Shown here: positions 45,601 to 54,425 of the stretch, in pieces
Position numbering within the stretch: the first letter of the stretch is position 1
Layout: each line of letters starts with the position of its first letter
Assembly (NCBI RefSeq): GCF_030167905.1
Contig: NZ_JARGNA010000008.1
Span: 186,001 to 250,000 of the forward strand
Direction: 5' to 3'
Origin: Flavobacterium terrisoli
GTDB lineage: Bacteria > Bacteroidota > Bacteroidia > Flavobacteriales > Flavobacteriaceae
DNA length: 64,000 nucleotides
Translations under genes and position numbers: made by a program
The notes under the pieces: model-generated
Databases searched by the model: none
What the model saw: the letters and a program-made list of their open reading frames with translations, nothing else
Told to the model about the DNA's origin: nothing

Positions 45601-48116
45601 GCAGTAGCTGTATATGTTTTACTAACTGTAATACCTGTAGCGGTAGTTGGGTTAGCCGAAGCACTTGTTAATGTACTTCCTGCAGGGCTTTCAGTCCATG
45701 AATAAGTCAAAGCATCAACACCTCCTGTGATAGTCACATTATAATCCTGAGTTTCACCCCATCCGCTTGAAGAAGCTCCACAAGCTTGGTTATTAGCTAC
45801 TGGAGAGTCGTTTCCGGCAACAAGACGTAAACGTGTAACGCCATTAAAAGCTAAAGCCGGTACGGTAAAAGTAACTGTAGCCGTTCCACCTGAACCAGCA
45901 TTAGTAGAAGCTCCTAAAAATTCAGAAGTATCAAATGAACCATCTTTGTTGTAATCAATCCATGCACCAAAATATTGGTTAGGATCTGTTCCGAAAGAAA
46001 CCGAGATAGTACTTGAACCTGGCGACAAAGTAGTAGTCGTTGTAGCTGTACTTGGATTAAAATAAGTATAGCGAGCAGCGCCTCCACAACCTGAAGTTGC
46101 ATTGTTAATAGAACCTAAAGTTACATTAGTAACATCATCTCCTGAACAACCACTTCCGTGTGTAGAATCACAATAAACAGAAGAACCCCCTGTTACAGCA
46201 GTAGCCGTAAGCGTAGCAGTTCCATTACCACAAACACTTGTAACTGAAGAAGTAACACTACTCATGGTTACTGCAGGAGCTAAAGTTACTGTAGCAGTAG
46301 TTGATGCTGTACAGTTGTTAGCAAATGTAGCAGTTGCTGTATATAAAGTATTAACTGTAGGACTTACAGTAATTGAGCTTCCTGAACCAGAATAAGCGGT
46401 TGCAGTCCATGCAAATGTAGCTGGCTCAGAAGCCGTAACACTGAGTGTTGTTGACTCACCAGGACAAATAGCAAAATCACCTGTAATCGCATTAATCGTT
46501 CCAGGGAAGTTAACAGTTACAGTGGCCACTGATGAATAAGAAACAGTTAAAGGATCAGCAATACAATATACTTTTAAACGGTATGAAGTAGTTGCTGTTA
46601 TAGTACCTGTACTTAAATTGGAATAACCCGGCGAAGCAGTTCCGATAGGCACTCCTGCCGTAGCAAAATTATCGGTAGATGATTCCCATTGGTATCTTGT
46701 ACCGGTTCCATCACTATATCCTGTAGCTGTAATAGTAGTTGAACCAGAATTACAATATACCGGTGTTCCTGCAGTAGCAGTTCCCGCAACAGGAGTAGTA
46801 CAAGTAACACATGTACCTGTATATAAGGCTTGAATAGAAAAACCTGAACCTGTAGCACTAACGTCAGAAGTAAACTGAACAGTGATAGGTTGCCCAGGAG
46901 CACTACTGAAAGGTGTCATTGTTCCACCCGAAGTACCATTATAGGTATACAATAAAGTTCCACTGGTACCAACACCAGCATATATTCTAACATAATCAAA
47001 ACTGGATTCTAGATAACCCCAAGAACCAGTAATAGAGATTACACCTGTTCCAGAGTTATCTAAAACTGTATAACCGTTTGCATTGTTAGCATAATCACCT
47101 GTAGGACCTGCATGGTCAAACAATAAAGTATTAGTACCACAATCAACTGTGCTATTTCCACTAAACGGGATATTAGTACTTACACAAGGAGTACCTGTGT
47201 AAGAAACTGAATTAGAGAAATTACTAGTCCCCGGAGCAGTGCTACAGGTTGTTAATATTCTATAGAACTTTGTTCCTAAAGTAGTGGTTAAATTATAAGA
47301 ACTAGAAGTAGCTCCAGCGATGTCTGTCCATGTGCTATTATCCGGCGATGATTGCCAAATATATGAAACACCTGTTCCAAAAGTCAAACCAGCACTGTTT
47401 AAAGTAACTGAACCACCTGCACATCCTGAAGTTCCAGAGATAGTAGCAGTACCTGCATTAGGCGTTCCATTACATACTAATGGCGGTGGTGAAATAGAAA
47501 AAGTACCCGGACATGGACTAGCCGGTGAAGGCCAGGTATCAAACCAAATAAAATACTCAACCCCAGCAGTCAAAGTAACACTAAGACTTTTAGAAGTTGC
47601 ACTGCTACTTACTGCATCAACACAAGTTCCTCCTGAAGTGGGACATCCTTGGTAAACAAAGATACCGGTCCAGGATTGACCTGCAATCGAAATAATGTGT
47701 ACTCCGGTAGTTGTTGGCGTCAAAGTATAAAGGGATTCAAAACCTCCTTTATAAAAGTTAGACGCAGCACCACAAACCGTCGGTACATTTGTAGCATTCA
47801 AATCATCTGTTGTTCCACAAACCAACGCTTGGTTAGTTATGGGTAAAGATGCAGCACTTAAAGGAATTGCATTAGGACAAGTCGTTACCGGAGTAACAAC
47901 ACTTGTTGCACTTGCCTTTTTGTCTTTACCTGAATTAGTTATCCCAACGGACGGATTGTGTCCAAAGGAAACTAAAAAAGATAATAACAGCACACACATC
48001 ATGCCTGTTTGAACAAAACTTCGCGTGGGATTAGGCGATAGCCCAACCACTTCCTGCGACAGTTTTTTGAGCCAGGTTCGCGAACGTGAACTCAAGTTAG
48101 TGTAGTTGTTAATCAT
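39621..48116 (-). CDS. Giant modular T9SS-secreted protein (2831 aa), type A sorting domain
   Basis: 2831 residues with no frame break. A long N-terminal extension precedes a hydrophobic export segment (MMCVLLLSFLVSFG, about 39-52). An N-terminal beta domain follows, then a CUB-like domain (about 320-440), many Ig-like/PKD-like beta modules, and a GEVED-type domain (about 640-790; FGAWIDYNKDGSFDTSEF, WGETQDYNVTI). In the C-terminal part are four ~80-residue modules sharing GTPSGVTFDISGGA...IPSF.PT, three ~100-residue Fn3-like modules ending YG..CSV.TPA, and a type A T9SS sorting domain (YPNPFAANFMIDV, YPSGVYNVVVTQ). It is probably a very long surface or secreted adhesive protein; the ligand is unknown. 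A terminator follows its stop. Confidence 0.9.
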   Translation of the reverse strand: MINNYTNLSSRSRTWLKKLSQEVVGLSPNPTRSFVQTGMMCVLLLSFLVSFGHNPSVGITNSGKDKKASATSVVTPVTTCPNAIPLSAASLPITNQALVCGTTDDLNATNVPTVCGAASNFYKGGFESLYTLTPTTTGVHIISIAGQSWTGIFVYQGCPTSGGTCVDAVSSSATSKSLSVTLTAGVEYFIWFDTWPSPASPCPGTFSISPPPLVCNGTPNAGTATISGTSGCAGGSVTLNSAGLTFGTGVSYIWQSSPDNSTWTDIAGATSSSYNLTTTLGTKFYRILTTCSTAPGTSNFSNSVSYTGTPCVSTNIPFSGNSTVDCGTNTLLFDHAGPTGDYANNANGYTVLDNSGTGVISITGSWGYLESSFDYVRIYAGVGTSGTLLYTYNGTSGGTMTPFSSAPGQPITVQFTSDVSATGSGFSIQALYTGTCVTCTTPVAGTATAGTPVYCNSGSTTITATGYSDGTGTRYQWESSTDNFATAGVPIGTASPGYSNLSTGTITATTSYRLKVYCIADPLTVSYSSVATVTVNFPGTINAITGDFAICPGESTTLSVTASEPATFAWTATAYSGSGSSITVSPTVNTLYTATATFANNCTASTTATVTLAPAVTMSSVTSSVTSVCGNGTATLTATAVTGGSSVYCDSTHGSGCSGDDVTNVTLGSINNATSGCGGAARYTYFNPSTATTTTTLSPGSSTISVSFGTDPNQYFGAWIDYNKDGSFDTSEFLGASTNAGSGGTATVTFTVPALAFNGVTRLRLVAGNDSPVANNQACGASSSGWGETQDYNVTITGGVDALTYSWTESPAGSTLTSASANPTTATGITVSKTYTATATTGYGCTASGSVSIAVAPLPTFSVNPITICAGTSGTLTAISGGSNSYSWTPVGGGATLTGASVNVSPMVTTTYNVMATSNDTTPSCSSTSQVTVTVNQPGSIVSGTTTRTVSPGQPTTFEVVTTGIVTYQWQVNDNVNGWQNILAANPDYTGETSSILNVDNITLGFDTYQYRCLVTGLAPCATLAPIEAVLNVTSTGFSTQPASVSLCGASSTSFTIVTTGDEPYNVQWQISTDGGLNFTDIVDGFDGVTGLTFAGANDFSPKTLTVSGINPTHNNYQFKCQLDFFLDSSVATLNAYTPVAIVTNVSATPVNVCKVTTVTPLSIATSGSVASVQWKYATSAAGPWNTLAAGTPAGASYSGANTNNLSVTTTSATPVGSYFYKAFVTGAGSGPGKCADLESNAATISVGNPTITVSSSAASYCTPSGGAVILTAGGSNINSYSWSTSETGTSISVTPSVSTVYTVTGTDSNGCTNTAQTTVGVGASFTATATAAPATVCPGAPVALSSTAALVNLVPTPMAVGGYTFVNTTAPYASIVGGVGTTAVTLSSMDDAISATQTLPFTFNYGNANFTTFKINANGWIQLGAASTSTTNYSALSGSDNNIIAAFNRDLNGNNTTSTTYYVQTSGAVGSRITKIEWTNIKSFSSTVNPETGNFQIWLYEGTNAVEIRYGSFTTASARTSSGTVQVGLRGASTAAANVRSLSNTGSWSTPTVGTSSSSTVALGTFAAPLLPDSGRVYRFSPLGNGTATYTYAWSSTPSGFTGSGASTTANPAVNTTYGVTVTSSQGCTATNSAAVTVDSAAPVITSGPVASQQLCQGATATFTVAASSATPLTYQWFKDGSPLSNGSGVSGATTATLTITGTTPANSGSYTVNVTNCTTVTSSASVLTVFPTPTAVAPAAQAYCFDAVVPVTPLVGTPSGVTYDISGGAALGLANQTGVTQIPSFAPTASGTATITITPKANGCTGTSVTYSLTINALPAPVLSAPAVCEGSTLNLNVTIPPQAGYNLNTNSGVAFIDINATGTSVGTLADDSEHNITFPAFIFNGVSYTTARIGNNGLIVFGSTTGEVSFSNVALPSTASSAGNTFLAPFWDDLDIQTGATCKTQTVGNLYIIQFTTMAHDAFTTGSITFQVQLNLTTGVINFVYPDVIFGSATYDAGANATIGIQYNSTSALQYSSNTASLVNGQSLTFTPLAYSYAWTGPSSFTSTVQNPSIANATPANSGTYSVEVTNGKGCKKTVSVNATVNPTPTAVAPANQLYYNGLATAAIPLTGTPSGVTFDISGGAAIGLANATGITTIPSFIPTTGSATVTITPKANNCTGASVSYNIVVSAVNTNPIANQSYCEGATTSAIPLTASPASLLTDVGVTFNITGGASVGLADVTGVSAIPSFVPTPGSATIFVYPVYGGVIGGFATATITVNPLPTATISGSTAVCQNDTAPLVTFTGATGTAPYTFTYRFNGGGYQTIVSSGNTATIAQPTGTAGTFTYTLVSVQDSSSTTCSNAQSGTVTIIVHPTPTVNAVANQNYYSGFPTAAIPLTGTPSGVTFNISGGAASGLADVNGVTAIPSFIPTATPSTVTITPYANGCYGAPRTYQIAFNPVVVNITSNVCGSINNGLNNQINCSQASVFGYTVTGYQFEITNTDTGVVSIVQSSQHHFKLTDADNYAYGTTFTIRVAAILNGNVQGYYGSTCSLTTASVATTKVVTAQCGATLLFVNSTINANTVSSTNLYRFRVSLASAPTTYYYIERTVPNFKLTDVVGLPILFNTEYRVDVQIRVKLAGFEAWSQYGQRCSVFTPAAPETSLVASQCEDYLVPSNTSPINAIAFPGATAYRFRLTSYDEFGDINYQQTVTNATASFTLSQFSGLTPGATYTVAVALELFGTFTDYAKDCSIITPAASKQVTAEPFKATAYPNPFAANFMIDVKTTSTSVIAIKVYDMVGRLVEQKSVTVADLGTSPIGNNYPSGVYNVVVTQDETVQTVRVVKR

Positions 48117-48297
48117 AATTATAAAATTGGGTTAATAAGAAATGTGAATGTATATAAATTGTTAAATAAATGTGAAACAATAGCATCCTTATTCGATTAA
48201 AGGTGACTAATCATCGCTCAAACAAAACGATGACTTTCTTTTTTCTTACAGAAAAAGAAAAGACCAATAAAAGAATAAAAGACGTGAGGAAAATAAA

Positions 48298-48331
48298 ATA
48301 CCTAACCATTCATTATAAAACAGTTAGGTAT
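48298..48331 (-). terminator. Terminator of the 1808-aa T9SS protein gene
   Basis: ATACCTAAC (48298-48306) pairs with GTTAGGTAT (48323-48331); on the minus strand the hairpin lies 14 bases after the stop and is followed by TTTTATTTT. Confidence 0.75.
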
Positions 48332-48345
48332 CTATAACTTCGATG

Positions 48346-51300
48346 TTAACGAACCACTTTTTTGGTTACTATTCCACCGTTTTCTCCTTCAATTTTAACA
48401 AGCAATACTTGTTGTGTAGTAGGTAATGTTGCAAACACTGTGACAGTGTCTCCTATTTGCTTTTGGGAAGCAATTTCTCGGCCTCTGACATCAAAAATGG
48501 TTACATTTTTCATATTCTCAGTACCCGAGTTGATATGTAATCCTGAATTATTTTGGTAAAGCACCACCGTATTTTCATTAAATACCGGGTTATTTGTACC
48601 CAACGCTTCAGTTGTATAACGCAATACAAAACGCTCTTCGAATGTACCACTCACAGTAGCAAAAGTATACGGTGACACTTTTAAATTGTGTATTACGTTT
48701 AATAGTTTATCTTCTAAATAAATATCTTGTGATACAAACAATCCGTCAAAGTCAGAAAGCTTAACAGTATAAGTACCATCAATCGTTGATTTATATCCTA
48801 ACGGAATGGTTTCATTTACATCAAATGCCAATGGTTTTCCCTGGATGCTCAACTTGGTATTCTCAACCATTGTATAAAGCTGAATTACATTTCCAACATC
48901 TACCATGTCACCATCGAAAAGACGATCAATTCCATTGGTAGCTGTTTCAACGTATCCAATTAGAGCTTGTTTGAAAGCACCTTCGGTATTGCTAATATCT
49001 AACCAATATCTGTGTTTTTCCAAAGACAACTCTGCACTGGCACTAGTATTCGCATAAGGAGACAATCTGTAGAACTGACTGTTATTTCCTGCTGCACGCA
49101 TACTGTTTTTGAATGTTGCTGTTCCGTTTGAGAATCCTTTAATAAAGAATCCTTGTCCAGACGCAATATATCCTAATGGCACTTGATTACTTCCGCCAGC
49201 TCCAATCATCGGGTTAGTAGCTGCAGTAGTTCCTCCCACTAAATTGTAAATCGCGTAATCACTACCTGTATACTGGTATGAACCATCTAATGGCGTATTG
49301 TGTGTCCAGAAATAAAGCGTTCCGTTTACATTGGTATTCGCTGGGTCTGTTATGAAAGCACTGGCTGATAATGAACTCGAATATGGATTACCAATTAAGT
49401 TCATTTGTGCTGCTCCACCCACAATTGGCGTAGTGATGGTTCCATTATTTGGTGTACCAATAAAAGTAGCTGTATAAGTAGCCGGATTAACGATATCATA
49501 ATTATATGGTGCACGGATAATGTATCCTTTTCCAACACTCATTAAATTGTTTGAAGCAATATACTGCCAGTTATTGATGCTCGCATCATAATAATAATAA
49601 TGATCAAATGGTGTATTCGGAGAAACATCCACTAAAGTCTGAGGGTTAACCGGTGTCGACCAATAAGTATAATCAAATTGACGAACAGGAGTTGTTGTTC
49701 TGCTATAGCTGATATTTCCTGTGTTGCCTCCTGAATAAACACCCGGTGCATTGGCAACGTCAACAACCTGATACAAACTCGCATTATTTCCGAACGTTAA
49801 AGTTCCTCCTGCAACTGCAACAGCATTTTGAACCGTTAAAGTTCCAACATCAAATAAGACATTACCACTGGTAACGGTTACACTACAGGTAGATAAATTT
49901 CCTGAAGTAGCACTTGCATGAACCGAAGAAGTAAAGTTCCCTTGGAAATCAGCACCTATCAAATTGGTTGGTCCTGTCCCGTTTGACCAGGCTGAACCAT
50001 TCCAAATAGCTTTGTTGAAAGTAATGGTAATAACATTTGAATACACATCTGTACAACCTGCCAAATTCACCACTGCTCTGAAGTAACGAGTACCTGTAAA
50101 AGTTCCGATTTGCGCTGAAGTTAAAGGTGTTGCCCCACTCGCAGCTATATCTGTTACTCCTGCAGTAAAAGCTAAATCATTAGCATATTGCCACTTGACT
50201 ATCGTACCGGTATATCCGGTCAAAGTCAAATTAGCTGCCAAACCTGAACAAACATTTTGATCACTCGAAGCTGTCCCTGCAACGGCACCGCTAATAACAA
50301 AAGTCGTAGCCGTTCTACAAGTTGAATTTGAAGAACAAGCAGCATAATAAGTCCAAGTTCCGGGAGTATTGGTATCAACTAATCCTGAACCGGCAACTCC
50401 TACCGGATTGAAAGGACTTCCGGTAACCGGTAATGCTGAACCGCCTGAAGCAGTCGTATACCATTGGATTTGTTGTGCTGCATAAAGCAATACACTTCCT
50501 CCTGATGGTGGCGTTACAGTCCAGGTGTAAGGTCCTGACGTACTGGTAAAATAGAAAGTAGAATATATTGTATAAGTAACTCCTGCTGTTAAAAGCACGG
50601 TCATTTGAGGTTCTACCCCAGGACCCGAGTCATCATCACCGATAACAAACGTACCTGTTGCACAACTTCCCGGCGTAAACGCTCCGGTAGTAATATAACC
50701 CATAGAGTCAGTACCACTGGACATTAGGAAAACATAAGTTCCGGTAACACTTACCTGGAATGAGATTGCATCATAAGTATGGTTTGTACCTGTAAATCCA
50801 CAAGTTGTTGAATTGGCAGAACCAAAAGGTTTTGGTGCCACAGGATCTGTTCCTACTTCCCAGCTACCCGGCATTGAAGTAACAGAATTTGAATAACCGT
50901 TACATGAAGTTGAACTTGAAATGGTTCCTGATCCTCCGGTACATATTGTAACACCTGTTGTTGTAGGCGGTGGTGCTAACACTGTGAAATCACCCGCACT
51001 GGTAACAGACAACTGTGCTGTGAAAATTTTAATTTTTCCGGTAACAGCATTCACCGGTAAAGTCGCTGTAATTTGTGTAGAACTGTTTACAACAAACGAA
51101 GCTGAAACTCCTCCAATCGTAACGTTGGTTATCCCAACAAAGTTAGTACCTGTAATAACAACACTTACCCCTGCTACACAGTTGTTGGTTGTTGGTGTAA
51201 AACTGGTAATAGTAGGAACGTTAGAGATACATACAATGGATGCTGTCCAACCTGCACTGATAACAGAACTGTCTGAACGGAATTGGAAAGTTAACGAACC

Positions 51301-53772
51301 ATCTGCTGCGGTAGATAATATTGATCCCGGAGATTGTGTTCCTGACCAGGCATCTGCCGGACAAGTCTGTGGCAAAAATCCGGCGGCTCTTCCTGAAGGC
51401 ATCAAAGTACCGGCTGCTGAAGTTCCACTGTAAATCATTAAACCATCCCAGTTATTTTCTGTGGCAAATGAGTTGAAAATTACCATCAACTTAGCACCAG
51501 GCGTAGTTGGTATAAAAGTATAGGAATATGGATCATAAGAAGGAAAACCTGTTCTTTCATTATTTACATAATTTCCTGCAGTACCACCACTATCCGTAAA
51601 AGTGATATTGGCACCACAAGTTACATTATATGGTGTGGTTAAATCAGATATTCTGATGGTTGTTGGTGTGGTAATATTGGTAGTTGTAAAAGTAGCATAG
51701 GTTGTGGACCAAATACTGATTTGACCACCACAATTAGCACGAACCCAAACATAATAAGTTGTATTTGGAGACAAAGTAGAAAAAGTAATACCGTTTGTTG
51801 GCGATGTACCTGTTCCTGAATCTGTATATACCGGTGGCGTATTGCTTGTTGAAATAAAATAAGCATATCCATTAGATGGCGTTCCGGTTATCGGTGCATT
51901 CCACGAAAGTGTTGCCCCGAAATCATTTACACCACTCACCGGACTTCCCGGATAAGTTGGAGGCAAACAAGTTTCAAGTTCTATTTTAATATTGTCTAAG
52001 TTCAATTGTGTCGAACCGTTCTCCAAGTCATCCACAAAGAAACGCAAGTAGTAAGTACCTGTTGTTGATGGTGTATAGTTAACAATATTCGAGTTAATTA
52101 CTGAAAAGAAACCATTATAAGCAATCGATTGTGAAATATTAGAAGCAGTTGCTGCTACGTTATTGGTAGGATGACCAATCAAAACCTCCAAACTTGCATA
52201 TCCGTTTAAGTTGGTAGAATAGTCATAACTGATACGGTATAAAGTACCGGCAGTTAAGGTAACCCCTTGACTAAAGAAGCTGTCTCCTACTCCATTGGAG
52301 AATATATTACCATTGGTCGCATTCGATTGGAACGCACCATCGGTAGCAGTACAGGTAGGCAAAACACCACCTACTAAACCATTAAAGTTTTCTAAATAAA
52401 CAATACTTTGCGGGCTACACAAAGTTGTTGAAGAGATTGGCCCAAGCCAGGTACTGGTACTGCCTGCACCACAATTAGAACGTACCCAGAAATAATAAAG
52501 TGTCGAACTTGACAAACCGGTTACGGTTCCTGATGTAGTACCGCTGGTAGCTGTTGGCGTAGTGCCCGAAGTTGGAGCCGTATTTGAAGTACTGTGGTAA
52601 ATATCATAATTAGCTGCTGCACCCGACCAAGTCAAATAAGCAGTGTCATGTGACAAACCATTCCCCCCGGAAAAAGCTAAACCACTTGGTGCCGCACAAC
52701 CCACACATTCCACTTTGATATCAAAACCGGCAAGTGGCGTTGTAGCACCCGAGACAAACCGAATGGTGATATAACCATTAGCATCAGTAGAAGTATATAC
52801 TGTAGTAGCCGGTAAAGTGGTTGTGCTTGTATAAGCATTCAACAAAACCGTACCACCGGTTCCACTACCATTGTAAACAGTAATATTACTACTCGCATCG
52901 GTAGCAAATGAATTCTGGAAGGTGATTTTTACTTTATCGGTAGCATTCGCCGGAGCAAATTGCCAGGTTTGATTTTGACTAACATTATAACGATCTGAAG
53001 AACCTCCCTGATCATAGAATGTCAAACTGCCCGTCGCCGGAACAGTGATGGCATTACAAGAAGTTGTTGCCCCTAATTCAGGAACCACTATAGTATTTGA
53101 AGCCGATGTAGCTGATGTCCATGAAAAGTCATCCAAAAGAATGTTTCCAGCTGTACTTGTTGCTCTGTTATCCACAACTCTAAAACGATAGCCTTCAGCT
53201 GTTGTTGGAAATGAAGCGGAAACCGTAACCAAATAAGCTGCTGAGACTCCAGTAGCTGCAGGTAAAGCCGGGACAGTTGCAGTTAAGGAAATCGTATTAT
53301 AAAACCCGGTAACATTATTAGTTCCATTTGGAATGGCATACCAGTTGGTTCCGCCATTATCCGAAAACTCAAATGAGTAAGCCGTTGTAGTACCCGACTT
53401 TCTGATGTAAAAAGAAAATGTGCTCGGCGCCGTGATAATCGGTGACGCTACGGAAGCATTCACACTATTTGTCGCCGTGGTATGGCGTATCGCGTTATTT
53501 CCGGTCCTACACGTAGCAGCTCCGGTCTGCACCACAAAGAAATCATCAGCCGTATTGGCCGCATTTCTTCCGGCAAAAACCCATCCGGCTGCCTGCATAC
53601 CAGCAATAGTATTCACACTCTCAAAACCTTGGTAAGGTCCGATACACTGTGCGGTTGCTTTTTGGAAATTACTTCCTAAAAATACCAGAAGTAGTAGGAA
53701 CAGGTATTGATATGAAATTGTTTTTTTCGTTCGAAGAACATTACCCGAGGCATTAAGTAAAGTTTGTTTCAT
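48346..53772 (-). CDS. Large modular T9SS-secreted protein (1808 aa), type C sorting domain
   Basis: 1808 residues. A long n-region precedes the signal helix (YLFLLLLVFLGSNFQKATAQ). Modules in order: an N-terminal jellyroll-like domain (about 45-220), a CUB-like domain (about 240-355), an Fn3 domain (about 357-445), a second jellyroll and Fn3 (about 450-700), another CUB-like domain, an IPT/TIG-like domain (about 850-925; ITGTNFVGITNVTIGGV), and further beta domains. The last ~600 residues are a large shared C-terminal region ending in the T9SS type C sorting signal (MKNVTIFDVRGREI). That C-terminal part is closely similar to the 1951-aa neighbour. Function unknown; surface exposure or secretion is expected. 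Confidence 0.9.
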   Translation of the reverse strand: MKQTLLNASGNVLRTKKTISYQYLFLLLLVFLGSNFQKATAQCIGPYQGFESVNTIAGMQAAGWVFAGRNAANTADDFFVVQTGAATCRTGNNAIRHTTATNSVNASVASPIITAPSTFSFYIRKSGTTTAYSFEFSDNGGTNWYAIPNGTNNVTGFYNTISLTATVPALPAATGVSAAYLVTVSASFPTTAEGYRFRVVDNRATSTAGNILLDDFSWTSATSASNTIVVPELGATTSCNAITVPATGSLTFYDQGGSSDRYNVSQNQTWQFAPANATDKVKITFQNSFATDASSNITVYNGSGTGGTVLLNAYTSTTTLPATTVYTSTDANGYITIRFVSGATTPLAGFDIKVECVGCAAPSGLAFSGGNGLSHDTAYLTWSGAAANYDIYHSTSNTAPTSGTTPTATSGTTSGTVTGLSSSTLYYFWVRSNCGAGSTSTWLGPISSTTLCSPQSIVYLENFNGLVGGVLPTCTATDGAFQSNATNGNIFSNGVGDSFFSQGVTLTAGTLYRISYDYSTNLNGYASLEVLIGHPTNNVAATASNISQSIAYNGFFSVINSNIVNYTPSTTGTYYLRFFVDDLENGSTQLNLDNIKIELETCLPPTYPGSPVSGVNDFGATLSWNAPITGTPSNGYAYFISTSNTPPVYTDSGTGTSPTNGITFSTLSPNTTYYVWVRANCGGQISIWSTTYATFTTTNITTPTTIRISDLTTPYNVTCGANITFTDSGGTAGNYVNNERTGFPSYDPYSYTFIPTTPGAKLMVIFNSFATENNWDGLMIYSGTSAAGTLMPSGRAAGFLPQTCPADAWSGTQSPGSILSTAADGSLTFQFRSDSSVISAGWTASIVCISNVPTITSFTPTTNNCVAGVSVVITGTNFVGITNVTIGGVSASFVVNSSTQITATLPVNAVTGKIKIFTAQLSVTSAGDFTVLAPPPTTTGVTICTGGSGTISSSTSCNGYSNSVTSMPGSWEVGTDPVAPKPFGSANSTTCGFTGTNHTYDAISFQVSVTGTYVFLMSSGTDSMGYITTGAFTPGSCATGTFVIGDDDSGPGVEPQMTVLLTAGVTYTIYSTFYFTSTSGPYTWTVTPPSGGSVLLYAAQQIQWYTTASGGSALPVTGSPFNPVGVAGSGLVDTNTPGTWTYYAACSSNSTCRTATTFVISGAVAGTASSDQNVCSGLAANLTLTGYTGTIVKWQYANDLAFTAGVTDIAASGATPLTSAQIGTFTGTRYFRAVVNLAGCTDVYSNVITITFNKAIWNGSAWSNGTGPTNLIGADFQGNFTSSVHASATSGNLSTCSVTVTSGNVLFDVGTLTVQNAVAVAGGTLTFGNNASLYQVVDVANAPGVYSGGNTGNISYSRTTTPVRQFDYTYWSTPVNPQTLVDVSPNTPFDHYYYYDASINNWQYIASNNLMSVGKGYIIRAPYNYDIVNPATYTATFIGTPNNGTITTPIVGGAAQMNLIGNPYSSSLSASAFITDPANTNVNGTLYFWTHNTPLDGSYQYTGSDYAIYNLVGGTTAATNPMIGAGGSNQVPLGYIASGQGFFIKGFSNGTATFKNSMRAAGNNSQFYRLSPYANTSASAELSLEKHRYWLDISNTEGAFKQALIGYVETATNGIDRLFDGDMVDVGNVIQLYTMVENTKLSIQGKPLAFDVNETIPLGYKSTIDGTYTVKLSDFDGLFVSQDIYLEDKLLNVIHNLKVSPYTFATVSGTFEERFVLRYTTEALGTNNPVFNENTVVLYQNNSGLHINSGTENMKNVTIFDVRGREIASQKQIGDTVTVFATLPTTQQVLLVKIEGENGGIVTKKVVR

Positions 53773-54425
53773 AGTTTATTTGTTTTGTTGTGTGGCATTC
53801 TTGTTATATAGTAACAGACAAATCGATGTTACCCTATGGTTATGATGTTAAAAATACATCTTTAAACTTTTTTTTTAACAGTTTGTTTACCTAAAAATAA
53901 TTTGTTTTCGATAAACTGTCCAATGTTTCCGACCAATGCCGAAGCATCAACCGTTCGTCGATAAAATCACATTCTAAATGATAGTAAAAGTAGTACATTC
54001 TGTGAGCGTATTGACTACAATAACCTGCTCAAACTTAATGAATTTTGGTATTTTCGGGTGCGCTAAATTAACAAATTGTCAATACTTTACAAGAATTGTT
54101 AATAAGTTGTTATAGTTTTTGGCTTTTAATCAGCATTTTATGTAAAAACCTCACACTTTTGGAAACATAAATTTAAGGCATTGATTACAAATGTTGTAGC
54201 GCTGTATAGGTGAAAGAAAGCAATTTTGTTAAAATCGAAAAAAATTAATGGCTTTTTTGATATTGTCGCAAAACAGCAAGAACTTATCCGCTATCAGAAA
54301 AATTCTAGCGGCTAATAGAAGGATTCTCACAGTTTCCGAAGGCATTCCCTTAAATGAAAAAAGGAGTTTGGGCACTGCCAAAAGAATTATTGCACCAGGA
54401 AACTAAACTTATAAAATTGGAAGAC
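53773..54425. other. Intergenic region of 653 bases, no gene found
   Basis: A+T-rich, with stop codons in all frames and no open frame of useful length. It must contain the promoter of the 48346-53772 gene (minus strand, near 53800-53900), but I see no exact TAnnTTTG box, and no convincing terminator for the 54426-60281 gene. No RNA gene was recognised. Confidence 0.6.

Noticed and set aside
50921..51433. 170-codon open frame opposite the 1808-aa T9SS gene, and similar frames opposite the other giant genes
   Set aside because: These are shadows of the Thr/Val/Ser-rich codons of the real genes; none has a plausible start context or domain.
53773..54425. A small gene or RNA in the 653-base gap
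   Set aside because: All frames are interrupted at short intervals and no structured RNA could be recognised by eye.
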